From: a virus
Direction: 5' to 3' (one strand)
Virus record (IMG/VR): IMGVR_UViG_3300025011_000160
Location: 1-28,348 of that record
DNA: 28,348 bases
Shown here piece after piece: positions 1 through 7,076 of the stretch (positions are counted from its first letter, which is position 1; each line of letters begins with the position of its first letter). The translations under genes and the position numbers were made by a program. The notes below the pieces were generated by a model that saw nothing but the letters and a program-made list of their open reading frames with translations, made no database searches and had not been told where the DNA came from.

Positions 1-164
1 CTTTGGCAGTCTATAATCGTTCCATCTTCTAATCCTACTTCTACTACTTCTTTGAAATATTTAAGTTCTAAAAGTGAATCATAAGTTATGTTTTTATATG
101 TACGATCTGCTTTCCCCTTGTCTGTCAAGTTAACGTGAAATTTACTGTATTTTTTCTTTGCCAT
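1..164 (-). CDS. DUF1064-type phage nuclease, partial (N-terminal part)
   Basis: The reading frame begins with ATG at 164 and runs off the left edge of the window, so only the first 54 residues are present. The start MAKKKYSKF is followed by a segment with the pattern Y-D-S-L-L-E-L-K-Y-F, which resembles the 'F-D-S-x-x-E' helix that opens the small phage DUF1064 proteins, thought to be PD-(D/E)XK/VSR-like endonucleases. A GGAGAT ribosome binding site lies about 13 bases upstream. The gene follows the antirepressor and a hairpin at 201-230. The catalytic part lies outside the window, so function is inferred from a short N-terminal similarity only. Confidence 0.5.
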   Translation of the reverse strand, partial: MAKKKYSKFHVNLTDKGKADRTYKNITYDSLLELKYFKEVVEVGLEDGTIIDCQ

Positions 165-200
165 TTATTTTCTTTCATCTCCAATATCCTAATATCAAAA

Positions 201-230
201 CAAAGACATCACACTAAAGCAATGTCTTTG
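201..230 (-). terminator. hairpin terminator after antirepressor gene
   Basis: The arms CAAAGACAT and ATGTCTTTG form a perfect 9-bp stem around a 12-base loop. On the minus strand the stem is followed by a T-rich stretch. It separates the antirepressor from the DUF1064 gene. The AAGACAT-type arm recurs in other hairpins of this window. Confidence 0.6.
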
Positions 231-283
231 TTATTTAGTTTATTTATTAACTCATTAAATTTAATTCGTTTCTTAATAAACTA

Positions 284-1183
284 TTAACTCAACAACTTAA
301 TATCATCACTCACCACATAACCTTTTCTAAGTAAATATTTCCACAGCCACTCTAATCCCTTACCTGTGACTTTAGAAGTAAATTCTGTAATAACTCCACC
401 AAATCCATTACTATGTGTACTTGGTTTTAACTCAAAATACCCTGTATCAATATATCTTTGATAAGGAATATTCCATTCACCCTTACTGGATTGCAAAATT
501 TCTTCATTTCTAAGAATCTCAAATAGCTTCTTTTCGCCAATTGTTTTATTACTTTTAACTCTCTCATTAAATATCTTTGCAACTTTTCTAATTCCCATTA
601 ATGAATCTGTAATAGCAAATCTATCTGCCATTGCTACTTTTGGTGCTTGAATCTGTAATTGTTCATCTTTTTCAGCAATTTGTTGATTTTTATATTCAAC
701 TAATTCACTTACTGCAACCATTCTGCCTTCCTGAGAATTAGCTTTGATAATACTTAAACATAATTTATCTTCTTTAGTGATTTCTAGTTCTTTCAACTCA
801 AAATATTCATCAATCATTTGATCCTGAATATCATAAGCTAAATCATCTTCCATAATTCCAACTAATTTAAGATATCCTTTTCTACTAAATAAATAGATAT
901 TATTGGAGCGATTTAATGAATTTTGAGTAAATATTTCGTGGTGTAAAAATTCCACCTCGGATTCTGTTCCTTTTAAATCAATAATATCTATGTTTTCTCT
1001 AAATCTAGAAATATGGCGTTGAATTGTTCTGTTAAATTCTTTCACTTCAATTCCATGTACATTAGCAATTTCTTTAGCAAGCAAACATTTCTGATTATCA
1101 CCAAATTCCCCAAATATATTATGTATTTCCACTCCATTAATAATTACTACTCCGTCAATTGTTAAATTATTATTATTTTCCAT
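284..1183 (-). CDS. phage antirepressor (ORF6N + KilAC/ANT domains)
   Basis: The product is about 299 aa. Residues ~10-110 look like an ORF6N domain (INGVEIHNIFGEF..., then a region ending in YLFSRKGYLKLV). The C-terminal ~110 residues look like a KilAC (ANT) domain, with PKVAMADRF, a helix-turn-helix-like stretch GEKKLFEILRNEEIL and an ending in TGKGLEWLWKYL. Such proteins bind DNA and relieve phage repressor control. I chose the ATG at 1183 because GAGAGTGAT lies directly upstream at good spacing; the ATG 21 bases earlier has no ribosome binding site. It follows a 67-aa gene by a few bases and probably shares its promoter near 1427-1454. The domain calls are from recognition of family patterns. 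Confidence 0.85.
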   Translation of the reverse strand: MENNNNLTIDGVVIINGVEIHNIFGEFGDNQKCLLAKEIANVHGIEVKEFNRTIQRHISRFRENIDIIDLKGTESEVEFLHHEIFTQNSLNRSNNIYLFSRKGYLKLVGIMEDDLAYDIQDQMIDEYFELKELEITKEDKLCLSIIKANSQEGRMVAVSELVEYKNQQIAEKDEQLQIQAPKVAMADRFAITDSLMGIRKVAKIFNERVKSNKTIGEKKLFEILRNEEILQSSKGEWNIPYQRYIDTGYFELKPSTHSNGFGGVITEFTSKVTGKGLEWLWKYLLRKGYVVSDDIKLLS

Positions 1184-1205
1184 TATAAAATCACTCTCTT
1201 TCATT

Positions 1206-1409
1206 TTATATATTATTTTTAATATCTTTTTTCCCAGTTACCCATTCCACAAATACATCTGTTGTTTGATCCCAACCAAATTTACACCAAGACTTACGAC
1301 TGATTGGATGTACTCCTATTTCTCTAGGACATATCCCTTTTGAAAAGTAGAAATTAATTTGATCAAAATTATAAATATAAGTTACTTTTTCTTTTATAGA
1401 ATTATTCAT
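1206..1409 (-). CDS. small conserved protein, paralog A of a four-member family
   Basis: This 67-aa protein is preceded by a strong GGAGGTG ribosome binding site 6 bases before the ATG. It shares a ~50-residue core with the products at 24165-24365, 25024-25227 and 25253-25480: YIYN at the start, an aromatic Y/F stretch, a conserved G-x-H-P-like turn, an aromatic-K-F strand, and a closing (Y/F)-x-E-W. It lies directly upstream of the antirepressor and behind its own predicted promoter. The family resembles small DUF5659-type phage proteins as far as I recall, but that name is uncertain and I know of no function. No signal peptide or membrane segment is visible. Confidence 0.8.
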   Translation of the reverse strand: MNNSIKEKVTYIYNFDQINFYFSKGICPREIGVHPISRKSWCKFGWDQTTDVFVEWVTGKKDIKNNI

Positions 1410-1426
1410 TGTAACACCTCCTTTTT

Positions 1427-1454
1427 AATATAAATTTGCATCACAACTTTGTAA
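1427..1454 (-). promoter_or_regulatory. predicted sigma-A-type promoter for paralog A and antirepressor
   Basis: On the minus strand TTACAA is followed after 16 bases by TATATT, a moderate match to -35/-10 boxes. It lies between the hairpin at 1461-1492 and the start of the 67-aa gene at 1409. The placement directly after a terminator is what makes it plausible. Confidence 0.4.
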
Positions 1455-1460
1455 CACATC

Positions 1461-1492
1461 AAAAAGACACCTCAATAAAGAGATGCCTTTTA
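1461..1492 (-). terminator. hairpin terminator after 81-aa gene
   Basis: On the minus strand AAAAGGCATCTC pairs with GAGGTGTCTTTT through a 6-base loop, with G-U pairs, and is followed by T residues. It begins within two bases of the stop codon of the 1494-1739 gene, which supports that gene being real and its transcript ending here. The arms resemble those of the hairpins at 5753-5780 and 9763-9790. Confidence 0.7.
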
Positions 1493-1493
1493 A

Positions 1494-1739
1494 TCAATCA
1501 CAAAATATTAAATTACTTATCACACATAATGCCGTATCCTCGCTTGTGCAACATAACATCCTTAAAATATAATCTTTATACTTCTGACACTCACCAAAAT
1601 CATTACAATTCTTCTCACAATACTCACTGCTTCTTAATTTATTCTGTTTTATATTATTACTACCATTACCATTATCTTTACCATTAATTCCATTGCTTTT
1701 ATTGTCAGGATTGTTCTTGTTTTTCTTAGGACTTGCGAT
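1494..1739 (-). CDS. small Cys-rich hypothetical protein
   Basis: A reading frame of about 81 aa whose first canonical codon is a GTG at 1748. That GTG lies inside an AGTAGGTGAT ribosome-binding-site-like stretch, so I suspect initiation at the ATC at 1739, giving (M)ASPKKNK. The N-terminal ~28 residues are low complexity and rich in K, N and G. The C-terminal half has eight cysteines, including YCEKNC, GEC, LCC and a terminal FCD, which may bind a metal. A terminator-like hairpin follows immediately. I do not recognise the family. Its reality rests mainly on the terminator and the ribosome binding site. Confidence 0.45.
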   Translation of the reverse strand: MASPKKNKNNPDNKSNGINGKDNGNGSNNIKQNKLRSSEYCEKNCNDFGECQKYKDYILRMLCCTSEDTALCVISNLIFCD

Positions 1740-1952
1740 TTTAATCACCTACTTTTTGATTATTTTATTCTATAATTATAGTTTCACTCCCTTAATAATA
1801 AATCCACCCAAAAATTATTAGAGTTGTTATTTTATAAAATCCAAAATTTCCAAAACCCTTGCTACAAGCCACTTTCATGGTTCAATAAATAACATAAAAT
1901 CAGTGATTTATTTGGAGCTGGGTTGTGGATGGAATATGGGGATAGGAATAGT

Positions 1953-2005
1953 AAAAAATAAGGAGAAAAGAGAAGTTTTTATTTCTTCTGCTTCTCTCCT
2001 TATTT
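1953..2005 (-). terminator. long hairpin terminator after endonuclease gene
   Basis: AAAATAAGGAGA and TCTCCTTATTTT pair, and the stem can be extended inward by GAAG/CTTC; a T-run follows on the minus strand. It lies about 30 bases past the stop of the 373-aa endonuclease gene. The rest of the 296-base gap 1740-2035 shows no convincing gene; it holds one TATAAT-like hexamer (1775-1780, minus strand) without a recognisable -35 box. Confidence 0.7.
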
Positions 2006-2035
2006 TGATGTTAATAAAAACAATTATAGACTTAG

Positions 2036-3157
2036 CTATTGTTTATAATTGTTTAGTTCTTTATTTAATATTTCTTCTATATTGTCTATGTCCCAGTACC
2101 AAATCTCTAACAATTGAATATTATTTTCTTTTGCATACTCTCTTTTTCTTCTATCATGTTCTTGTTGATCTTTAAATGCTTGTTTGTTTTTATGAAATCC
2201 TTTTCTATATTCCATATGTTGAATTCCTTGAAACTCTATTAAAAGATTAAATTCTTTAATATAGAAATCATAAGAAAGATTTCCATTGTTAACTCCAACT
2301 AGTCCATGGTATTCTCTTTGTGCAATATAATCAATAAAATGTAATTCTAAATATCTTCTAATATATTGTTCACCTTTTGACTCTGCACAAATAGGACACC
2401 GTTGGCCATTAATAAAATTGTTAGCGTTCATGGGAAATATTTCACCACAAGTTTTATGCGTAAAAGATAAAAGTGATTTATTATTTATATATTCTCCATC
2501 AACAGTATATTCATCATTTACCAAATCATATACTTCTTTTTGAACTATTTCAATAGTTTTTCTTTCAAGGCCGGAACATATAATACATTTATTGCCACTT
2601 AAAATATCATTAGGAATAACCATATATTCTTGATTACAAACATTATGTTTCATTTTTATCTTAGTTGAACTTCTAATGTATTCACCTAAAACTTCATATT
2701 CATCACCATATTTTTCATATATTTTCTGTTTGAATTCTTCTGTATTACTCTGCTTACTTTCATTACAATTTGGACATCTACATTTACCATGTGTAAAATT
2801 AGCAGGAGTTACCTCGTATTCATATTCACAAGTATTATGTTTCATTTTAATATACTCATGTATACCTGTATGTTCACCCAGTACGGTATATTCATTTGCA
2901 ACTAAATCATAAATTTCTTTCTTAAATTGCTCTGTAGTTTTATTATATATTCTTTCTTTTACTGGAGTACATTTATCACATTGTTTTTTATCGAAGTCTC
3001 TAAACATTCTAAAAGACGTAGAAAATGGTTCTCCACATTTACATATTAAATCTAAATCTTTTCTAATACCTAAATATTCTTTGCTTTTTAATTTACAACT
3101 AGATTCACTTTCAACTTCTATGTAATTTTTTACATCAATATATAATAATTTTCTCAT
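2036..3157 (-). CDS. putative homing endonuclease, triple zinc-ribbon repeat plus VSR-like EDxHD nuclease
   Basis: The product is 373 aa. Residues ~74-262 hold three copies of a ~62-residue repeat, each beginning with (E/Q)FK-x-x-(I/V)Y-D-like helices and ending in CPxC, CxxC or CPIC, consistent with zinc ribbons. The C-terminal domain has the order expected for a VSR-like EDxHD nuclease as described for the phage homing enzyme I-Bth0305I: GEQYIRRYL (E263), SYDFYI (D297), IEFQGIQH (E309, H314) and QEHDRRK (D335). The gene overlaps the stop codon of the upstream endonuclease gene (TAATG) and has a strong GGAGGT site, suggesting coupled translation. It probably nicks or cuts DNA to spread itself. 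The catalytic assignment is by pattern only. Confidence 0.75.
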   Translation of the reverse strand: MRKLLYIDVKNYIEVESESSCKLKSKEYLGIRKDLDLICKCGEPFSTSFRMFRDFDKKQCDKCTPVKERIYNKTTEQFKKEIYDLVANEYTVLGEHTGIHEYIKMKHNTCEYEYEVTPANFTHGKCRCPNCNESKQSNTEEFKQKIYEKYGDEYEVLGEYIRSSTKIKMKHNVCNQEYMVIPNDILSGNKCIICSGLERKTIEIVQKEVYDLVNDEYTVDGEYINNKSLLSFTHKTCGEIFPMNANNFINGQRCPICAESKGEQYIRRYLELHFIDYIAQREYHGLVGVNNGNLSYDFYIKEFNLLIEFQGIQHMEYRKGFHKNKQAFKDQQEHDRRKREYAKENNIQLLEIWYWDIDNIEEILNKELNNYKQ

Positions 3158-4548
3158 TATTTATTACCTCCTGTAGAGGACAATGATGTTATTTTGTTAT
3201 TATCTTCTAAGTCTTTTTTAGAAATTCTCCTTAATTCTCCAAAATCATAATCAAATTGTCCTTGGGAGTTAATTATTTTTGAATTGTCAATGTCAAATTT
3301 TATCCATGAATGACCTGAATTAATATATTCTTTGGCATAAGTAATCATTTCTATTATTATTTTATCAGAAGGAATATAATCATTTATCGATATAATTCTA
3401 ATTAACATCCATCCTTTTAATCGGATAAATATTTCTCGTCTTTTTTCTTTATTATAAAATTCGTCAATTGATATTTGATTTAATTTTATACTATTTGTAT
3501 GACCTCCACCATCATACTCGATACAAATAAATTCTTTTGGAAATGCAATATCTAAACTACAAGTCGAAATAGGGTAATTTAATTCTCCATTCAATAAATT
3601 ACATAAATATTCTTGTTGTTTAGATGTTGGTGAAGTATTATTCAAATACATAGTTTTACGAGATTTTTCTATGATTTTTACATCTCTAAATGGATGACCA
3701 CCTACATATTTTATCCACGTTTTATTGCGTTTATCTTTTACTTCATCATTTAATAAACTACATGAAAATCCGTATCTATCTACACATGTGTTTTTTACTT
3801 TTTCTTTAATTTCTTCATTTTTGGATGGATTATCAAAACCATATTTTTCAATATTAGTATTAATAATTTTATTCTTAATATCTTTATTCTGTATAGGATA
3901 TAAAACATCATAATTATCCATCATAGTTTTTTTACTTTTATTTTGTACATCAATATTATTTAATGAACAAATTTCACCATATCGTTCAATATTAGTATCA
4001 ATTTGTTTTTGTCTAACTTCGTCATTTTGAGAAACCCATTCAACACCATATTTCCTTAAATTAGTTTTTATAACTTTTTCTTTCCACTCTTCTGTTTGAG
4101 CATAATTTTCTGCTCCATATTTATCTAAGCATGTATTTTTAATTTTATCTTTAATTTCTTCAGATTGAAAAGTATTTTCTACTCCGTATTTATCTAAACA
4201 TGTATTTTTGCGTTTATTACTGACTTCATTTAACGAATTTGTACTTTCAACACCATATTTTAATAAATTACTTTCCTTAACTTTTAATGATTGACATTTC
4301 TTACAGCAATCTTTATGTATAATTGCTTTTTCATTCTGCTTGATATAATCCTGATATTTTTTATTTGTAGTATTTATAAAACAATAATCACAAAGTACAT
4401 CTACATATATATCGCTATTACCTTTTGACACATCTTCCACTTTGACTTCAAATTCATCATTATATTGCGTAAAAACATATCCTTTGTTAATATAGTATTT
4501 TTTGTTTCTTTTATTCCAGTTAATTAATACAGTTTTAGTAAGCACCAT
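3157..4548 (-). CDS. putative homing endonuclease, nine 23-residue KYGV repeats plus VSR-like nuclease
   Basis: The product is 463 aa. After an N-terminal domain with two CxxC-type pairs (residues ~53-85), residues ~93-282 contain about nine copies of a ~23-residue repeat with the consensus (K/R)YG-V-E-N...(E/D)-E-I/V-K-x-K, known from phage-associated endonucleases as a DNA-binding repeat. The C-terminal domain has E313 (SKQQEYL), D333 (SLDIAF), E344 and H350 (CIEYDGGGH), again the E-D-x-H layout of VSR-like nucleases. Past it, residues ~415-463 are of unknown fold. A GGAGGTAATTAAA ribosome binding site precedes the ATG. A structured RNA (4584-4681) sits just upstream. Specific target and activity are inferred. 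Confidence 0.7.
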   Translation of the reverse strand: MVLTKTVLINWNKRNKKYYINKGYVFTQYNDEFEVKVEDVSKGNSDIYVDVLCDYCFINTTNKKYQDYIKQNEKAIIHKDCCKKCQSLKVKESNLLKYGVESTNSLNEVSNKRKNTCLDKYGVENTFQSEEIKDKIKNTCLDKYGAENYAQTEEWKEKVIKTNLRKYGVEWVSQNDEVRQKQIDTNIERYGEICSLNNIDVQNKSKKTMMDNYDVLYPIQNKDIKNKIINTNIEKYGFDNPSKNEEIKEKVKNTCVDRYGFSCSLLNDEVKDKRNKTWIKYVGGHPFRDVKIIEKSRKTMYLNNTSPTSKQQEYLCNLLNGELNYPISTCSLDIAFPKEFICIEYDGGGHTNSIKLNQISIDEFYNKEKRREIFIRLKGWMLIRIISINDYIPSDKIIIEMITYAKEYINSGHSWIKFDIDNSKIINSQGQFDYDFGELRRISKKDLEDNNKITSLSSTGGNK

Positions 4549-4583
4549 TTTAATTACCTCCGTTGTAATATTATTTCCCGACC

Positions 4584-4681
4584 AATATATAATAGGGAAG
4601 GTGGTATCGGAATTACCACTTTTCGAATAAGCATTAAGTTTCGAACCTCAATGATTACCTATCCCTAAATAATTATATATT
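4584..4681 (-). ncRNA. predicted three-way-junction RNA structure in the endonuclease leader
   Basis: On the minus strand a 15-bp closing stem is formed by 4673-4681 plus 4662-4667 pairing with 4584-4598, with a 5-base bulge (4668-4672). Inside lie a 7-bp hairpin (CAUUGAG/CUUAAUG, 4632-4653) with loop GUUCGAAA and a perfect 6-bp hairpin GUGGUA/UACCAC (4601-4619). The first hairpin keeps a G-U pair only on the transcribed strand, which supports RNA function. UUCGAA occurs both in the loop and in the junction and could pair with itself. It fills the gap between the 63-aa gene and the endonuclease gene. No U-tract follows, so it is not a standard terminator. It matches no riboswitch or ribozyme that I recognise. 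Confidence 0.6.
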
Positions 4682-4696
4682 ACTTATTGATTTTTG

Positions 4697-4888
4697 TCAA
4701 ACTAAAATAACTTCATCCAATGGAACAATAAACAGATTATCAATCTCAATTTCCTTACCAATTAAATCGGAAGTAATTTTTGCTTGTTTATTAATTGGAA
4801 TTTGGCAAATATCTTGATCAACTTTAATATATATAGTATCACAAGCATATTTACCAATATGAATGTTAGTAACTTCATATTGATTCAT
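4697..4888 (-). CDS. small hypothetical protein downstream of tail tube
   Basis: A 63-aa product with a strong GGAGGTATAACATAA spacer before its ATG, 21 bases after the tail tube stop codon. The sequence is a mix of short beta-like stretches (YEVTNIHIG, DTIYIKV, IDNLFIVPLDEVILV). There is no membrane segment or recognisable motif. Its position suggests co-expression with the tail tube, and it is the last gene before the endonuclease pair. Function unknown. Confidence 0.65.
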   Translation of the reverse strand: MNQYEVTNIHIGKYACDTIYIKVDQDICQIPINKQAKITSDLIGKEIEIDNLFIVPLDEVILV

Positions 4889-4909
4889 TTATGTTATACC
4901 TCCTTAATA

Positions 4910-5713
4910 TTAATAAGTATATTGAACCATTGTAACCATCTTATCATTGTCACTTTCGCGCAAAACGTCGATATTCATGTCGAAAGTTGACGGATCTCCG
5001 TCCGATTTAAAATCTAATTTAAAGTCGGCCTTGATTTTGGCCCGATTTATAACCATTTGGAAAGCTTCATCCTTCGAAGTTTCAGCATTTCGAATCACCG
5101 TGTCTCCAACAATGCGATAAGTTGAAGGAAACGCACTCGAAGTAATAGAATAAGTTGTTGCATTTACACCAGAATTATAAGAAAAATATGCAACAAGTTT
5201 CTTGTTAGCCCAAGCGACATTAGTTAAAACTTTACCAACCAATGCGCCTGCTGCAAGTGCAGTACCTCCATCATCGCTAAGTTCATAAACAAGAATATCT
5301 GCGGCGGCTTCAAGTGGAGTATAAGCTAATGTAATTGCTCCACCAGCAGTTGCAGTTAAAGGATACAAAGACCCTTGATTAATCATTTTAGTATTGTCAT
5401 CTGGATCGGCAATCCAAACTGTAGATTGACGCATATAGATTGTGGCTGCTCCCGTAACTGTTGCGTTGCCTGAAAGTATTTCAAATGATTTAGGGGATAG
5501 TAAGGCATCGGAAATTGTCATAGCCGATTCACGGTCATAATCCCAGATTAATAGCTTGGGGTTCCCTTTTCCCCCTCTCGCAAATGATTGGCTTGCTTTA
5601 TTATCAAGTGATGTGACTTTTAGAGTATCACAAAACAAAACTGGTTTACCTGTTACAGTATCATAGAATGTAACATCCATTACCTCTTTTACCCCAAATT
5701 TGTTATTAGCCAT
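4910..5713 (-). CDS. major tail tube-like structural protein
   Basis: The product is 267 aa starting MANNKFGVKEVMDVTFYD. I chose the ATG at 5713 because AGGAGG lies 9 bases upstream; an in-frame ATG 18 bases earlier overlaps that site. The stretch with WDYDRESAMTISDALLSPKSFEILSG, a Thr/Ala/Gly-rich middle and the closing KADFKLDFKSDGDPSTFDMNIDVL resemble tail tube or major tail proteins of large Gram-positive phages. An insertion-like Ala-rich segment lies near residues 125-165. The gene looks richer in G+C than its neighbours by eye, as do the other abundant virion proteins here. A terminator-like hairpin lies upstream at 5753-5780. Tail tube is the best guess; another abundant tail protein is possible. 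Confidence 0.65.
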   Translation of the reverse strand: MANNKFGVKEVMDVTFYDTVTGKPVLFCDTLKVTSLDNKASQSFARGGKGNPKLLIWDYDRESAMTISDALLSPKSFEILSGNATVTGAATIYMRQSTVWIADPDDNTKMINQGSLYPLTATAGGAITLAYTPLEAAADILVYELSDDGGTALAAGALVGKVLTNVAWANKKLVAYFSYNSGVNATTYSITSSAFPSTYRIVGDTVIRNAETSKDEAFQMVINRAKIKADFKLDFKSDGDPSTFDMNIDVLRESDNDKMVTMVQYTY

Positions 5714-5752
5714 TATTAAATTCCTCCTCATTATTTATTTATTTGTATATAT

Positions 5753-5780
5753 AAAAAAGACATCTCTTTTTGAGTGTCTT
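5753..5780 (-). terminator. hairpin terminator between assembly gene and tail tube gene
   Basis: On the minus strand AAGACACTC pairs with GAGATGTCTT around a short A-rich loop and is followed by a run of six T residues. Placed before the tail tube gene, it should reduce transcription from the upstream head genes, so the tail tube gene may have its own promoter. I found no clear -35/-10 pair in the short gap. Confidence 0.65.
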
Positions 5781-5813
5781 AATTATTTAAACTAATTGTT
5801 TTTTATTAAAAAA

Positions 5814-6563
5814 CTATTTTATTTTTCCCATCCAATGTTTTAAATCAATATCTTCTGACTTAGCTCCTGCCAACAAACTTCTAATATTTATATCGTATTC
5901 ATCAAGCATTTTCATTCTATTAAACTGATTATTAAACCAATAAAAATTCATATCCCAAACATTAAAAGGGGTGATCCCATTTCCATTGGATGCTAAAATA
6001 GAAACCAAATCTGCTAAAGTTAATGACTCGCCATCTCCAGAACCCTTTGCTTTTGCAAGTAATGCTCTAGCTTTTTTTTGTTTTTCTAGAATTTCTCTTG
6101 CTTTTTCATTTGCAGGATTTTCATCGTTTTCACTTTTTTTTATTAAACAATTTTGATATTTAATAACTTCTATAATATCGTCATAATTATCTTTTGTAAT
6201 AAAACTACACACTTCTTCATTTTCTGAATAAAAGAAAAATCCAATAGAATTAGCATACATTTTTATTTCTTCTCTTATAAAACAACTCATGCTATTTAGA
6301 AATAAATACCTAAAATCTTCTTCTCTAGTACAAATAGCAAAAACCAAGTCAAATAAAGGTATATTATCATCAGTAATTTGAAATGATTCTTTGCCTATGG
6401 TTAATATGCTTATGTATTGAAAGTATTTAGATTCTGTTAACTCTTCAATCTCACCCATTGTTAATGGTTTAATTAAAAAATCTCCTACTTTAACTCCTCT
6501 TCCCCTCATCAATTGTAATTCATCAACCACCACCTTAACCACATCCTTTGATAATCCATACAC
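5814..6563 (-). CDS. hypothetical virion-assembly protein (possible tail assembly chaperone)
   Basis: About 249 aa. The sequence KVGDFLIKPLTMGEIEEL near residues 25-42 and the helical region that follows recall proteins annotated near tail tube genes as tail assembly chaperones, but the match is weak. A K/A-rich helix lies at ~150-172 and the C-terminal third is rich in aromatic residues (WDMNFYWFNNQFNRM). The listed start is a GTG at 6563 that lies within AGTAGGTG, so the true start is probably a little downstream and is not settled. It follows the 165-aa gene closely, and a terminator lies between it and the tail tube gene. Function inferred from position only. Confidence 0.5.
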   Translation of the reverse strand: MYGLSKDVVKVVVDELQLMRGRGVKVGDFLIKPLTMGEIEELTESKYFQYISILTIGKESFQITDDNIPLFDLVFAICTREEDFRYLFLNSMSCFIREEIKMYANSIGFFFYSENEEVCSFITKDNYDDIIEVIKYQNCLIKKSENDENPANEKAREILEKQKKARALLAKAKGSGDGESLTLADLVSILASNGNGITPFNVWDMNFYWFNNQFNRMKMLDEYDINIRSLLAGAKSEDIDLKHWMGKIK

Positions 6564-6575
6564 CTACTAATCTAA

Positions 6576-7073
6576 TCAATTAAATTCCACAACATTATAA
6601 ATCAAACGATATCCCTGAAATTTTTCATTAGCAGCAATCCAATTTGACCTTTCGAATATTAACTTACCAATGCCAACAATTCTTTGTTCATTGAATAACT
6701 TATCAATTTCGCCCATTATGCCATAAGGTCTAAGTTTCCCTTCAGCAATAGGCCATAAACTAATATGTGAAATTACATTTATTAGTATTTTAGATGTTTT
6801 AAATTTTATATTTGTTTTACCTAAATTAAAATCATCTAAAACAACTGTGATAAAACTTTTTGCATCGTCAGTTACTAATGGAGTTATTGGAATGGGATAT
6901 AGTCTGTCAAAAAGTAGAGATGTTGTATTCTCAATATTTGCTTCTAATAAAGGTGTAGATGTATCATAATAAATTAACTTACATAAATTTTGACTACTCA
7001 TCATAGTCATTAAAATTGCCATAATATCGCTGTCTAATGTCTCAAATCTACCACTAATAATAATCACCTCCAC
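6576..7073 (-). CDS. probable tail terminator/completion-like protein
   Basis: Up to 165 aa, in the position where head-tail joining or tail terminator proteins occur, between the Ig-bearing connector and the tail tube. The pattern of beta strands in the second half (IKFKTSKILINVISHISLWP, then IGKLIFERS, then GYRLIYNVVEF) fits tail-terminator-type folds, but this is a weak argument. The GTG at 7073 is embedded in a GGAGGTG ribosome binding site, and no other ATG/GTG/TTG follows at usable distance. Initiation at one of the ATT codons at 7064, 7061 or 7058 looks more likely, giving (M)ISGRFETLDSDI. The coordinates given are the outer limit. Confidence 0.55.
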   Translation of the reverse strand: MEVIIISGRFETLDSDIMAILMTMMSSQNLCKLIYYDTSTPLLEANIENTTSLLFDRLYPIPITPLVTDDAKSFITVVLDDFNLGKTNIKFKTSKILINVISHISLWPIAEGKLRPYGIMGEIDKLFNEQRIVGIGKLIFERSNWIAANEKFQGYRLIYNVVEFN

Positions 7074-7076
7074 ACT

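Noticed and set aside
1903-2175. Plus-strand 90-codon frame with hydrophobic stretches
   Set aside because: It lies across a terminator and antisense to the end of the endonuclease gene; AT-rich antisense frames here often look hydrophobic. No ribosome binding site.
4584-4681. tRNA or tRNA-like gene because of GGTTCGAAACT
   Set aside because: The TTCGAA element lies in the first hairpin rather than next to the 3' acceptor arm, there is no anticodon arm, and the closing stem is far too long.
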